NCBI RefSeq assembly: GCF_003259335.1
Contig: NZ_QLLL01000009.1
Span: forward strand, 62,001-126,000
Direction of reading: 5' to 3'
Source of the DNA: Chitinophaga skermanii
Lineage (GTDB): Bacteria > Bacteroidota > Bacteroidia > Chitinophagales > Chitinophagaceae
DNA length: 64,000 nt
The position numbers and the translations under genes are program-made. The notes under the pieces were generated by a model. The model did no database searches, was not told the DNA's origin, and was given only the letters and a program-made list of their open reading frames with translations. Below, one piece after another: positions 53,407 to 62,080 of the stretch; within the stretch, counting starts at the first letter, position 1, and each line of letters begins with the position of its first letter.

Positions 53407-54336
53407 TTATTTTTCCGGGTTTGCCAATTTGCCGAATGCTTCTTTTTGCTCGTCCGTTAAGTTTTTCGGTACCGTTATTCCAATTCTCACGAAAAAATCG
53501 CCTGTACCACCTTGCGCATTGGGCATGCCTTTTCCTTTCACTCTAAATAGTCTTCCACTATCCGTTCCAGCGGGAATGCTTAATTGTAAAGCGCCGCTAG
53601 GTGTATTTACTTGTACTTTGCCTCCCAATATAGCTGTATATATATCTATTTGTATATCGCTGTAAATATCGTTGCCGCTGATTTCGTAACCGCTGTGATC
53701 AATGCTGATACTAATGAGTAAATCGCCAGCTTCGTTGTTATTACGCCCTGGCTCCCCTTTGCCTTTCAAGCGTAAGATTTGACCTTCGTAAGTACCGGGT
53801 TTAATTTTCAAGTTTAGCTTTAGCCCGTTTACTTCAATTTGCTTTGTTGCGCCGTTTATAGCATCTGAAATACTTATGCTCATACTTGCATTAATATCAC
53901 GCCCACGGCTCGATCTCGTTCTTCCTCCCCTACTTCGGCCACTAAAACCCCCACCAAATAAATGTTCGAAAAAATCTGAAAAGTGCTCTCCACCTCCACC
54001 GCCGCCAAACATATCTTCCATGTTGCCTTGGTATTGATACTGGCCACCACCGTTAGCTCCTTGCCATTTCGACCAGTCGAAATTACCTTCTTGGCCCCCG
54101 GCTTGTTCATAATAACGCCAGTTTTCACCAAAGGCATCGTATTTTTTACGTTTTTCTTCGTCACTCAAGACTTCATATGCCTCGTTGATTTCTTTGAACT
54201 TTTCCTCTGCCAGCTTATCGTCGGGATTCTTGTCGGGATGGTACTTTACTGCCAGTTTGCGATATGCTTTTTTGATGGCGTCTGCTGTGGCAGTTTTTTC
54301 AACACCTAAAACTTTGTAATAATCTTTATAATCCAT
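53407..54336 (-). CDS. DnaJ-type co-chaperone (CbpA-like)
   Basis: A 309-residue J-domain protein. The J domain covers residues 1-70 with the essential HPD in KYHPDKNPDD. A Gly/Phe-rich stretch (GGGGGGEHFSDFFEHLFGGGF) follows, then the DnaJ C-terminal peptide-binding domains; the zinc-finger repeats of true DnaJ are missing, which marks the CbpA class. It stimulates DnaK in folding. The ATG at 54336 (MDYKDYYKVLGV) is preferred to the TTG at 54342. Confidence 0.92.
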   Translation of the reverse strand: MDYKDYYKVLGVEKTATADAIKKAYRKLAVKYHPDKNPDDKLAEEKFKEINEAYEVLSDEEKRKKYDAFGENWRYYEQAGGQEGNFDWSKWQGANGGGQYQYQGNMEDMFGGGGGGEHFSDFFEHLFGGGFSGRSRGGRTRSSRGRDINASMSISISDAINGATKQIEVNGLKLNLKIKPGTYEGQILRLKGKGEPGRNNNEAGDLLISISIDHSGYEISGNDIYSDIQIDIYTAILGGKVQVNTPSGALQLSIPAGTDSGRLFRVKGKGMPNAQGGTGDFFVRIGITVPKNLTDEQKEAFGKLANPEK

Positions 54337-54414
54337 GTACAATGCCGTGTTTAAATCGATTTGTAAGAAGGTGGTATGCTGGTTAGCACAATAACCCGGC
54401 CGAAATTCTTAAAC

Positions 54415-54448
54415 AAAAAAAGCGCGGCTGTTGTTCGGCCGCGCTTTT
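54415..54448 (-). terminator. terminator of the E1 dehydrogenase gene
   Basis: AAAAGCGCGGC (54418-54428) pairs with GCCGCGCTTTT (54438-54448); left A run is the minus-strand T tract. Confidence 0.85.
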
Positions 54449-54468
54449 CAAATATCTAACAGGATGAC

Positions 54469-56868
54469 TTATTCAGCCATCATTTCCATTACAGTTTTAA
54501 CTACATCTTCAGCGTTAGGTTTAGAGAAGTAATCGCCATCAGAACCATATGCAGGGCGGTGTGCCTGTGCGGTTAATGTTCTTGGAGCAGTATCTAACCA
54601 ACGGTAACCACCTTGAATTTCCATCACTTGTTGGAACATGTAGGCCGAAGCGCCACCTGGTACGTCTTCATCAACAAACAAGATGCGGTTTGTTTTCTTC
54701 AATGAAGCCAAAATATCGTGGCTTAAATCGAATGGCAACAATGTTTGCACGTCGATCAATTCAACTGAAATACCCAATTTCTCTAATACTGGTAATGCCT
54801 CTTCCACAATACGTAAAGTAGAGCCATAAGAAACAATTGTAATATCGTCGCCACTGTGCAGTGTATCTACAACACCTAATGGAACAGTGAATTCTTCTAG
54901 GTTTGTTGGTAAGTTTTCTTTCAAACGGTAACCGTTTAAAGATTCGATCACAATTGCAGGTTCATTTGCTTTTAACAAGGTATTGTACATACCTGCTGCC
55001 TGTACCATGTTACGTGGCACACAAACGAACATACCACGCAAAGAATTGATAATCATACCCATTGGGGAACCTGAGTGCCAAATACCTTCTAGGCGGTGAC
55101 CTCTTGTACGAACGATAATCGGGCAGAATTGTTGACCTTTTGTTCGGTATTGTAAGCTCGCGACATCATCACTAAGTGGTTGTAAACCATAGAGTAAATA
55201 ATCGAGGTATTGGATTTCGGCAATTGGGCGTAAGCCACGTAGTGCCATCCCGATACCTTGACCCATGATGGTTAATTCGCGGATACCTGTATCTGTAATC
55301 CTGTTTTTGCCGTGCTTCTGTTGGAGCCCAGAGAACGCTTGGTTAACGTCGCCAATTTTACCAACATCTTCACCAAAAGCAAAAACTTTAGGATTATTTG
55401 TAAAAAGCTGGTCGAAATATTTATTCAACACTTCGTAACCATTAAGCACAGTAGGCTCTTCGTTATATGTAGCGGGAACAACTGGTACATTAAGTGCCGA
55501 GTTGTTGCCTGTAGCATGTAAGTACGAATTGTAATTTTCTTTTTCGCTAGCAAGCAGGTTATCGTAATAAGCCTTCAACTGAGCAATAGCAGGCGTATGA
55601 AGTTTATTAGAATGGAAAAGAATATTAGCAGCCGATTTCAACACATCGCGGCGTTGAGGCTCGCGGTTAGCTTGTAATTCTTGGATAATATGAGTAATGA
55701 AAGCAGCGTCTGCTTGGCCTTCATTTACAACATTACTAGCTTGCTCAACGAAAGTATTTACTTCGGATTTGATCGTGGTGATGTATTTCTCCCATGCGCT
55801 TTTCTTTGCTTCAAGAACGGTTGTTTTAGCATTTGCTTCTATTTCTAACAAAATAGCATCATCAGCTAATGCATTTTCGATAATCCACTGGCGGAATTTC
55901 AAATTACAATCGAACTCTTTTTCCCATGTAAGACGTTCTTTCGATTTATATCTTTCGTGTGAACCAGAGGTAGAGTGACCTTGCGGTTGCGTGATTTCTT
56001 CTACGTGGAACAATACTGGTACGTGATTTTCGCGTGTTTTGCGGATACCTTCTTCAAAAGCTTCACACATACCGGCATAATCCCAACCTTTAACGTTGTA
56101 GATTTCGATACCGTTTGTGTCGGCTTGTTTGCGGAAACCTTCTAAAGCTTCTGAAATAGAGCCTTTTGTGGTTTGATATTTTCTAGGAACTGAAATACCA
56201 TAACCATCATCCCATACAAATACGGCTAAAGGCACTTCTAAAACGCCGGCAGCATTAATGGTTTCCCAGAAATGGCCTTCAGAAGTAGAAGCATCACCGA
56301 TCGTTGCAAAAGCAACTTCGTTACCGTTATTAGAAAGATGTGTATATGATGAAAGTTCACTAACGTTTCTGAACATTTTCGAAGCATATGCTAACCCTAC
56401 TGCACGGGGCATTTGACCAGCAGTTGGCGCCATATCAGCGGCTGTGTTCTTCATTTGTGCAATCGGTAAGAAATCACCATTTGCATCGATATTAGGCGTT
56501 GCAAAATGGGAGTTCATTTGTCGACCGGCAGAGAATGGGTCGTTTGCGATGTTAGGATCTGCATATAATTGCGAGAAGAATTGCTCAATCGTTGCAATAC
56601 CACTAGCAAATGCAAAGGTTTGATCGCGGTAATATCCAGAACGAAAATCGCCGGGCTGAAAATACTTAGCCATTGCAATCTGCGCTACTTCTTTACCATC
56701 CCCAAAAATGCCAAATTTCGCCTTACCTGTTAAAACTTCTCTTCTAGCGAGTAAACTCGTTTCCCTACTCTCACAGGCAATACGATAATCTTGAATCACT
56801 TCCTTGCGGAATTCATCGAATGATAACTGGCTATCCGTTTTCATAGCTAATTCATTATTTGCTTTCAT
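54469..56868 (-). CDS. fused E1 alpha/beta 2-oxoacid dehydrogenase (thiamine pyrophosphate)
   Basis: A 799-residue fusion of the two E1 subunits of a branched-chain or pyruvate-type dehydrogenase complex. The alpha half has the thiamine motif in ATIGDASTSEGHFWETINAAGV and VWDDGYGIS near residue 200; the beta half begins about 460 (EPTVLNGYEVLNKYFDQLF) with FAFGEDVGKIGDV and ends KPNAEDVVKTVMEMM. Such fusions are common in Bacteroidota and act with E2 and E3 encoded elsewhere. The start at 56868 is chosen because an earlier one (56889) falls inside the -7 box. Confidence 0.92.
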   Translation of the reverse strand: MKANNELAMKTDSQLSFDEFRKEVIQDYRIACESRETSLLARREVLTGKAKFGIFGDGKEVAQIAMAKYFQPGDFRSGYYRDQTFAFASGIATIEQFFSQLYADPNIANDPFSAGRQMNSHFATPNIDANGDFLPIAQMKNTAADMAPTAGQMPRAVGLAYASKMFRNVSELSSYTHLSNNGNEVAFATIGDASTSEGHFWETINAAGVLEVPLAVFVWDDGYGISVPRKYQTTKGSISEALEGFRKQADTNGIEIYNVKGWDYAGMCEAFEEGIRKTRENHVPVLFHVEEITQPQGHSTSGSHERYKSKERLTWEKEFDCNLKFRQWIIENALADDAILLEIEANAKTTVLEAKKSAWEKYITTIKSEVNTFVEQASNVVNEGQADAAFITHIIQELQANREPQRRDVLKSAANILFHSNKLHTPAIAQLKAYYDNLLASEKENYNSYLHATGNNSALNVPVVPATYNEEPTVLNGYEVLNKYFDQLFTNNPKVFAFGEDVGKIGDVNQAFSGLQQKHGKNRITDTGIRELTIMGQGIGMALRGLRPIAEIQYLDYLLYGLQPLSDDVASLQYRTKGQQFCPIIVRTRGHRLEGIWHSGSPMGMIINSLRGMFVCVPRNMVQAAGMYNTLLKANEPAIVIESLNGYRLKENLPTNLEEFTVPLGVVDTLHSGDDITIVSYGSTLRIVEEALPVLEKLGISVELIDVQTLLPFDLSHDILASLKKTNRILFVDEDVPGGASAYMFQQVMEIQGGYRWLDTAPRTLTAQAHRPAYGSDGDYFSKPNAEDVVKTVMEMMAE

Positions 56869-56886
56869 GCCTTTGCTGTTAAAGTA

Positions 56887-56894
56887 CAAATGTA
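56887..56894 (-). promoter_or_regulatory. -7 box of the E1 dehydrogenase gene
   Basis: CAAATGTA is TACATTTG on the minus strand, with the start site expected near 56880 and the ATG at 56868. Confidence 0.6.
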
Positions 56895-57041
56895 AGGTTA
56901 AAAAATAATAAGTGAATACCCAACCAAAAGGTGTTGAAACCTTTTAACATCCTGTATTATTTTATAGATACATTCATAAAAAGGAAAAGATTTTTTAAGA
57001 AGATTTTAATATATTGCCATACACACTTAAAATTTTGGCAG

Positions 57042-57049
57042 TAAATTTG
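57042..57049 (+). promoter_or_regulatory. -7 box of the DUF1573 gene
   Basis: TAAATTTG, 67 bases before the chosen ATG, downstream of the alternative start at 57014, which it therefore makes unlikely. Confidence 0.55.
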
Positions 57050-57115
57050 TTTTGCTATCAATCGTTAAATCAATCGTATTTAACCATTCGTTTAAAAAAC
57101 CAAATGTTTTTAAAG

Positions 57116-57514
57116 ATGAAAAAATTTATCTTATCCCTATTTGCGAGTATGTTTTTAGCAACAGCTCTATTCGCACAAGCTCAATCAGGCAGCACCAACC
57201 CAGTTGATGCAAAAGTGAAATTCAAAAGCGAAACAGTTGATTTCGGTACAACGAAATTGAACAAAGCTGTTACCGTTAACTTTGAATTCACCAACACAAC
57301 AAAAGAACCGATTTTAGTTGAAACTGCTAGAGCTTCCTGCGGTTGTACACAACCTACTTGGACTGTTGAGCCAATTTTACCTGGTAAATCTGGTAAAATA
57401 ACGGCTACTTACTCTGCAAATGGCGTAGGTCAACAAAGAAAAACTATCTGGGTAAAATTCAAAAACCTTGATACTGAGAAAGAACTTTACTTACAAGGTA
57501 AAGTAGAAAACTAG
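57116..57514 (+). CDS. exported DUF1573 domain protein
   Basis: A 132-residue protein with signal peptide FILSLFASMFLATALFAQ and one Ig-like DUF1573 domain: VKFKSETVDFGTTKLNKAVTVNFEFTNTTKEPI, the conserved ASCGCTQPTW with its CGC motif, and GKSGKITATY. DUF1573 proteins are abundant in Bacteroidota and are of unknown function. The ATG at 57116 is chosen because it begins the signal peptide and follows the -7 box. Confidence 0.88.
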   Translation: MKKFILSLFASMFLATALFAQAQSGSTNPVDAKVKFKSETVDFGTTKLNKAVTVNFEFTNTTKEPILVETARASCGCTQPTWTVEPILPGKSGKITATYSANGVGQQRKTIWVKFKNLDTEKELYLQGKVEN

Positions 57515-57535
57515 TCTGACATTATTTTTTATAAT

Positions 57536-57566
57536 AAAGGTCGCTTCACAAGAGCGGCCTTTTTTA
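57536..57566 (+). terminator. terminator of the DUF1573 gene
   Basis: AAAGGTCGCT (57536-57545) pairs with AGCGGCCTTT (57553-57562, one G-U), then T. Confidence 0.8.
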
Positions 57567-57624
57567 TTACCCAAAATCTTCGCCGTTTAAATAAAATCCC
57601 CTGCCCGCTTTGATCGTCAACGAT

Positions 57625-57651
57625 TTGATATATCTACTTTCCCTACCTTTG
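57625..57651 (+). promoter_or_regulatory. promoter of the aminotransferase gene
   Basis: TTG (57625-57627), 16 bases, TACCTTTG (57644-57651). The start site near 57658 fits the ATG at 57673 and excludes an earlier start at 57610. Confidence 0.65.
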
Positions 57652-57672
57652 CAAAGCAAAAACGAAACAATC

Positions 57673-58866
57673 ATGCCTACCATTAGCCAGAGAGGCCAAA
57701 TGATGCCACCGTCCCCAATCAGGAAATTGGTGCCATTTGCCGAAGCAGCCAAAAAAAGAGGAACGACAGTTTACCACCTGAACATCGGCCAGCCCGATAT
57801 CGAAACACCTGAACAGGTTTTAGACGCGGTACGCAATTCTCATTTCAAAATATTGGAATACAGTCATAGTGCCGGTAATGAAAGCTACCGCAAGAAATTG
57901 ACAGAGTATTACAAACGCTTTGATATTGATTTAACAGCACAACAAATCATTGTTACAACCGGTGGCTCTGAAGCTATCTTGTTCGGGTTTATGTCGTGCT
58001 TAGATCAAGGCGATGAAATCATCATCCCGGAACCGTTCTATGCAAACTATAATGGTTTTGCTGTAGCAGCGGGTGTACATGTAGTACCAATTTCTTCTAG
58101 TATCGAAACAGGATTCGCGTTGCCACCAATCGAAGATTTCGAGAAAGTGATTACGTCAAAAACGAAAGCGATCATGATCTGTAATCCAAACAACCCAACA
58201 GGTTATTTGTACAGTCAAGAAGAATTGGAAGTATTGAAGAAAATTTGCTTGAAATATAACTTGTTCTTGTTCTCTGATGAAGCCTACCGCGAGTTTTGCT
58301 ACAGCGGTAAACATTTTTCAGCGATGAACTTGGAAGGAATGGACAATAACGTGGTGTTAATGGATACCATTTCTAAGCGTTATAGTGCATGCGGTGCTAG
58401 AATTGGGGCTTTGGTAACGAAGAATCAAGCCGTTTTGGATGCTGCTATGAAATTTGCCCAAGCAAGATTATCACCACCAAGCTTCGAGCAATTAGCAGGC
58501 GAAGCAGCTGTTGACCTACCAGGGGATTACTTCGATGAAATTAAAGCTGAGTATCAATCTCGTAGAGATATTCTTGTAAAAATGTTGAACGAGATTCCAG
58601 GTGTGTTCTGCCCTAATGTAGGTGGCGCATTCTACGCAATGGCTAAATTACCGATAGACAATGCTGATAGATTTTGCCAGTGGTTATTGGAAGAATTCGA
58701 GTATGAGAAGCAAACAGTTATGTTATCACCAGGCACTGGTTTCTATGCAACACCTGGCTTGGGAACAAACGAAGTACGTTTAGCATACGTTTTGAATAGG
58801 GAAGATATTACTAAAGCAATGATTGCATTAGGTAAAGCATTAGAAGTTTATCCTGGTCGCGTTTAA
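57673..58866 (+). CDS. class I/II aminotransferase (aspartate aminotransferase-like)
   Basis: A 397-residue PLP enzyme of fold-type I. Motifs: LNIGQPDIETPE near the N-terminus, TTGGSEAILFGF (cofactor phosphate), CNPNNPTGYLYS, SDEAYREFCY, and the PLP lysine in DTISKRYSACGARIGA; a conserved arginine lies in NEVRLAYV near the C-terminus. Aspartate or an aromatic/branched amino acid is the likely donor. The start at 57673 is set by the promoter. A hairpin overlapping the stop (GGTCGCG with CGCGACC, 58855-58875) lacks a T run. Confidence 0.9.
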   Translation: MPTISQRGQMMPPSPIRKLVPFAEAAKKRGTTVYHLNIGQPDIETPEQVLDAVRNSHFKILEYSHSAGNESYRKKLTEYYKRFDIDLTAQQIIVTTGGSEAILFGFMSCLDQGDEIIIPEPFYANYNGFAVAAGVHVVPISSSIETGFALPPIEDFEKVITSKTKAIMICNPNNPTGYLYSQEELEVLKKICLKYNLFLFSDEAYREFCYSGKHFSAMNLEGMDNNVVLMDTISKRYSACGARIGALVTKNQAVLDAAMKFAQARLSPPSFEQLAGEAAVDLPGDYFDEIKAEYQSRRDILVKMLNEIPGVFCPNVGGAFYAMAKLPIDNADRFCQWLLEEFEYEKQTVMLSPGTGFYATPGLGTNEVRLAYVLNREDITKAMIALGKALEVYPGRV

Positions 58867-59077
58867 TACGCGACCATTTATATACACCCGGGTTATTTTT
58901 TATGTAACTGAATTGTTAATATAAAATTAAACCCGGGTTCTCTTTAAACCCCGTAATTTCGCTCCATTATTCCTTACCAAGGAAAATAAACACATTATAA
59001 AATATTCTATATTTTATTTTTTCAATAAAAAGATGAAAATTTTAAGTGAATCGCTTTTATTTTCCAATTTAGGTGTG

Positions 59078-59085
59078 TATATTTG
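59078..59085 (+). promoter_or_regulatory. -7 box TATATTTG followed by GTATCAG-like start region
   Basis: TATATTTG and the next bases share a 12-base identity, TTTGTATCAGTT, with the -7/start region at 59284. No obvious gene follows; a weak hairpin (ATATGTA with TACATAT) lies at 59119-59140. Confidence 0.4.
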
Positions 59086-59154
59086 TATCAGTTCTTACGA
59101 CAACAAAGAAAAAAGGAAATATGTATTAAAATTACATATGATTGCAACAAATCC

Positions 59155-59168
59155 CTAAACCTGTTTAG
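59155..59168. promoter_or_regulatory. palindrome 1 (CTAAACCTGTTTAG), possible operator
   Basis: A 14-base near-perfect palindrome followed by CAAA, 17 bases ahead of a TAATTTTG box (59186-59193). Confidence 0.4.
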
Positions 59169-59254
59169 CAAAAAATTAACTTGTATAATTTTGCCAAACG
59201 TTTAAATGGTCCGAACTTTGTATTATAATAATTATGTAAAAAGTCTGCGACAAA

Positions 59255-59268
59255 CTAAAACGTTTTAG
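59255..59268. promoter_or_regulatory. palindrome 2 (CTAAAACGTTTTAG), possible operator
   Basis: A perfect 14-base palindrome followed by CAAA, exactly 100 bases after palindrome 1. It covers the -33 region of the promoter whose -7 box is TATTTTTG at 59280-59287. Confidence 0.5.
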
Positions 59269-59279
59269 CAAATTAATCA

Positions 59280-59353
59280 TATTTTTGTATCAGTTTTTCA
59301 TAACGTGGAATTTATAAAGGCAAACGGCTCTGATCACAGAGCCGTATTTTTTT
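59280..59353 (+). ncRNA. candidate small RNA, copy A (promoter, conserved 5' motif, terminator hairpin)
   Basis: A -7 box TATTTTTG (59280-59287) predicts a start near 59294. The expected RNA begins with the motif containing CATAACGTGGAATTT (59299-59313), then a 9-bp hairpin ACGGCTCTG/CAGAGCCGT (59324-59332, 59337-59345) and a T run to 59353, about 60 nt in all. Alternatively the GTG at 59305 opens a 24-codon frame (MEFIKANGSDHRAVFF...). Confidence 0.55.
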
Positions 59354-59560
59354 CCTCTCCCTCCATTTCCATTAGGTAAATCCTTTTAGCAAAACATTTA
59401 GTCAACTCCCCTTACTTTCTTTATTGGGCCTATAATTCATCTTTTATACTAATCATAAAAAACGTTGGACTAATCTATAGTTCCCACAGTTTTTTTTCAT
59501 ATTATTGTTATGTAATGAAAAGACAAGTAGAGAATCGTGTGCATACATGATTCTTTCGCT

Positions 59561-59620
59561 AGTTTTCATAACGTGGAATTTTTAAAATGCGCGGTCCTGA
59601 ATCTTCGGGACCGTCCTTAT
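59561..59620 (+). ncRNA. candidate small RNA, copy B
   Basis: The motif CATAACGTGGAATTT recurs at 59567-59581 and is followed at the same distance by a 9-bp hairpin CGGTCCTGA/TCGGGACCG (59592-59600, 59605-59613). The hairpin sequence differs from copy A while its size and 4-base loop are the same. The T tract is poor (TCCTTATTT) and no TAnnTTTG box is found upstream, so this copy may be less active. The GTG at 59573 opens a 20-codon frame starting MEFLK. Confidence 0.45.
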
Positions 59621-59752
59621 TTAAATAGCTTCTAGATATTTAATTATTAGCGCTTAAAGCAAGCAATAAGAGAGAATAATAAGTAGAAATCGACGCAATA
59701 GGGGACGAATGGAAAAGATGCGCCAGGAACAATAAGTACAAAACAAAATGGC

Positions 59753-59784
59753 ATAAAAAAAGGTGAGCGAAGTGCCCACCTTTT
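59753..59784 (-). terminator. terminator of carA
   Basis: AAAAGGTG (59758-59765) pairs with CACCTTTT (59777-59784); the A run on the left is the minus-strand T tract. Confidence 0.8.
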
Positions 59785-59787
59785 AAA

Positions 59788-60897
59788 TTACATATTTGCT
59801 TTGATCATCGTGAAGAAATCATCAAACAAATACCTTGAATCGTGCGGACCCGGGGTAGATTCTGGGTGGTATTGCACAGAGAAGGCTGGCTTGTTCTTGA
59901 TACGGATACCTTCAACGGTGTTATCGTTTAAGTTGATGTGCGTTACTTCGATGTTTTCAGAAGCAGCGACTGCGGTTGCATCGATCGCAAAACCATGGTT
60001 TTGCGTAGTGATTTCACATTTACCTGTTAAGAGATTCTTAACTGGATGGTTCAAACCGCGGTGACCATGGTGCATTTTGTATGTTGGGATACCGTGCGCC
60101 ATTGCAAGCAATTGGTGGCCCAAGCAAATACCGAATAATGGACGGTTTGCTGCTAATACTTTCTTAATAGTGTCTACTGCGTAAGTAAGTGGCGCTGGAT
60201 CGCCAGGACCATTAGAGATGAAATAAGCGTGTGGCTTAAATTCCTCCATTTCTTCAAATGTTGTAGCAGTTGGGAAAACTCTCAAGTAAGCGCCTTTTTC
60301 GCTAAGACATTTCAACATGTTGCGTTTTACACCATTGTCGAGTACCGCGATACGGATCTCTGCGTTTGCGTCACCTACATGGTAAGCTTCTTTTGTTGAC
60401 ACTTCTGTACACAATGCTAAACCTTCCATAGAAGGCACTTTAGCCAATTCTGCTTTCAGCTGATTTTCGTCGAGAATTTCGGAAGAAATGATGACGTTCA
60501 TAGCACCTTTACTGCGTACGTGAGAAACTAACGCGCGGGTATCTACATCATAAATTGCCACCAAGTTATTATCCAATAAAAATTGCTCTAACGAATTATC
60601 AGCCATTTTGCGGGAATAATTGTAAGCAATGTTCTTACAGATAAGGCCACTAATCTTAACGGTATCGCTTTCAACATCGTCTTTTTTAGTGCCATAGTTA
60701 CCCACGTAGCAATTATTCATAATCAGCACCTGTCCTTTATATGAAGGATCAGTAAATACTTCTTGGTAACCGGTCATACCTGTATTGAAACAAAGTTCCC
60801 CGGAAGCGGTACCAATTTTACCGAACGCTTTCCCATGAAAAACAGTACCATCTTCTAACAACAGCATGGCGGGCTGGGCGGATTTTGACTGAGGCAT
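59788..60897 (-). CDS. carA: carbamoyl phosphate synthase small subunit
   Basis: Hydrolyses glutamine and passes ammonia to CarB for carbamoyl phosphate in arginine and pyrimidine synthesis. The N-terminal domain (LLLEDGTVFHGKAFG, FNTGMTGYQEVFTDPSY) precedes a class I glutamine amidotransferase domain with catalytic Cys258 in PLFGICLGHQ and His/Glu in VQYHPESTPGPHD. The start at 60897 (MPQSKSAQPAMLLLEDG) gives 369 residues; an earlier start at 60954 adds a Lys-rich stretch. CarB is not in the window. Confidence 0.95.
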   Translation of the reverse strand: MPQSKSAQPAMLLLEDGTVFHGKAFGKIGTASGELCFNTGMTGYQEVFTDPSYKGQVLIMNNCYVGNYGTKKDDVESDTVKISGLICKNIAYNYSRKMADNSLEQFLLDNNLVAIYDVDTRALVSHVRSKGAMNVIISSEILDENQLKAELAKVPSMEGLALCTEVSTKEAYHVGDANAEIRIAVLDNGVKRNMLKCLSEKGAYLRVFPTATTFEEMEEFKPHAYFISNGPGDPAPLTYAVDTIKKVLAANRPLFGICLGHQLLAMAHGIPTYKMHHGHRGLNHPVKNLLTGKCEITTQNHGFAIDATAVAASENIEVTHINLNDNTVEGIRIKNKPAFSVQYHPESTPGPHDSRYLFDDFFTMIKANM

Positions 60898-61102
60898 CTT
60901 CTTTCTTCCTTGTTTTGTATTTTTTATGGTGGTGTTGCATTCCCTGGAGTACAACTCCGACCCGGTGAAAAAAACTGTGCAAAGTTAGGAAACCAACAGG
61001 TAATTCGTGCAATTATTTTGAATGTTTTACAATTGCCGGCCATGTTTGTTTATTATAGTAAAAATTTGATTTACTGTTAATTGTAAATGATTCATGCTCA
61101 AT

Positions 61103-61132
61103 AAAAAAATGCAAGCCTTTCGACTTGCATTT
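61103..61132 (-). terminator. terminator of the zinc-ribbon protein cluster
   Basis: AAATGCAAG (61107-61115) pairs with CTTGCATTT (61124-61132); the A run on the left is the minus-strand T tract. Confidence 0.8.
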
Positions 61133-61157
61133 AGTATGTTAATTTTTATTATTTGAA

Positions 61158-62048
61158 TTATTGCAAATTCCGTGAATCAATAACTGCTTGGGCGATATCT
61201 TCGGCTTCTTTGTTTCGGCTTGTATAGATCATACAAAAATACTGCATGTAAGACCCATCCCCTACAACGCAAGTTTCTACGCTTAATCGCTGCCCATAAT
61301 CATCCAACCATTCGCCTGTGGAATAATAACCGGGGGCTTTTGTATTCATCTTTCCTTTTGCGGTCACTACTTGGAAATTATACTGCCCAGGTTGTTTTAA
61401 TAATGCCATCCAGTTTTTCTGTAATATCTCATCATGGCTAACTTGGTCACTTCCCAACGATTTATAATAAATATAATAAAATGTGAATTTACCTCCTTCT
61501 ACTGTGCATTTGTAGGTTTTCTGTTCAAATCCCGACCTAAATGTTGGAAAGAATGAATGGCGGAATTTAGCTAGTTGGGTAGGTAAATTTATTGCAACAT
61601 GCTCGTCGGTAAAAGTAGACCAACCTTGCGGTGTTGGCACTTTAGGTTCAAAAGCTTTTGTAGTAATTATTTCTGTATGACTATTCTTACTTCCACTATA
61701 AGTTGTATACCAATAATAACTCGCCCCTCCAATTATAATTGCGACTAGTAAAATAATTGGCCACCTACTTTTCTTTGGTGATTCAGCAAAAGGACTATGA
61801 TAATTAGCTGGTTGCTCCAAAATTTCAGTTGCCTGGGATGTTTGGGCTGCTTTTGAAGGCAGTTCTGTAACAATCCCAGGTGTTGTTTGAAGATATTGTT
61901 CGTATGTCATACTTGGGTACAACGTTTTCACATCTTCGAAGTTGAATGGCAGTCTTGCCCCGCATTGCGTACAGAAAGTTACAGGGGCCTGTTCATCACG
62001 TAGCGTATTTCTATGTTGACAATTATTGCAGACGAGGAATTTGTTCAT
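61158..62048 (-). CDS. zinc-ribbon membrane-anchored protein, paralogue 1
   Basis: A 296-residue protein with an N-terminal zinc ribbon (CNNC and CTQC), then LPFNFEDVKTLYPSMTYEQYL, a linker, one membrane span near residue 100 (PIILLVAIIIGGASYYWY) and a C-terminal domain of about 165 residues on the far side. That domain (INLPTQLAKFRHSFFP ... YMQYFCMIYTSRNKEAEDIAQAVIDS) looks like the DcrB/PsbP-like fold by its closing pattern, but this is a guess. The same architecture occurs in the next gene. Confidence 0.7.
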   Translation of the reverse strand: MNKFLVCNNCQHRNTLRDEQAPVTFCTQCGARLPFNFEDVKTLYPSMTYEQYLQTTPGIVTELPSKAAQTSQATEILEQPANYHSPFAESPKKSRWPIILLVAIIIGGASYYWYTTYSGSKNSHTEIITTKAFEPKVPTPQGWSTFTDEHVAINLPTQLAKFRHSFFPTFRSGFEQKTYKCTVEGGKFTFYYIYYKSLGSDQVSHDEILQKNWMALLKQPGQYNFQVVTAKGKMNTKAPGYYSTGEWLDDYGQRLSVETCVVGDGSYMQYFCMIYTSRNKEAEDIAQAVIDSRNLQ

Positions 62049-62080
62049 AGGTTAAATGGCTTGGTTTATTAGTGTAATAC

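Larger units (their letters stand above)
58867..59787. other. 0.9-kb non-coding region with repeated RNA-like modules
   Basis: No protein gene of normal size. It holds two copies of a 5'-motif plus hairpin module (59292 and 59561), two related palindromes (59155, 59255), several TAnnTTTG boxes (59078-59085, 59186-59193, 59280-59287), a CCCGGG inverted repeat (about 58887-58936), and the carA terminator at its right end. Confidence 0.8.
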
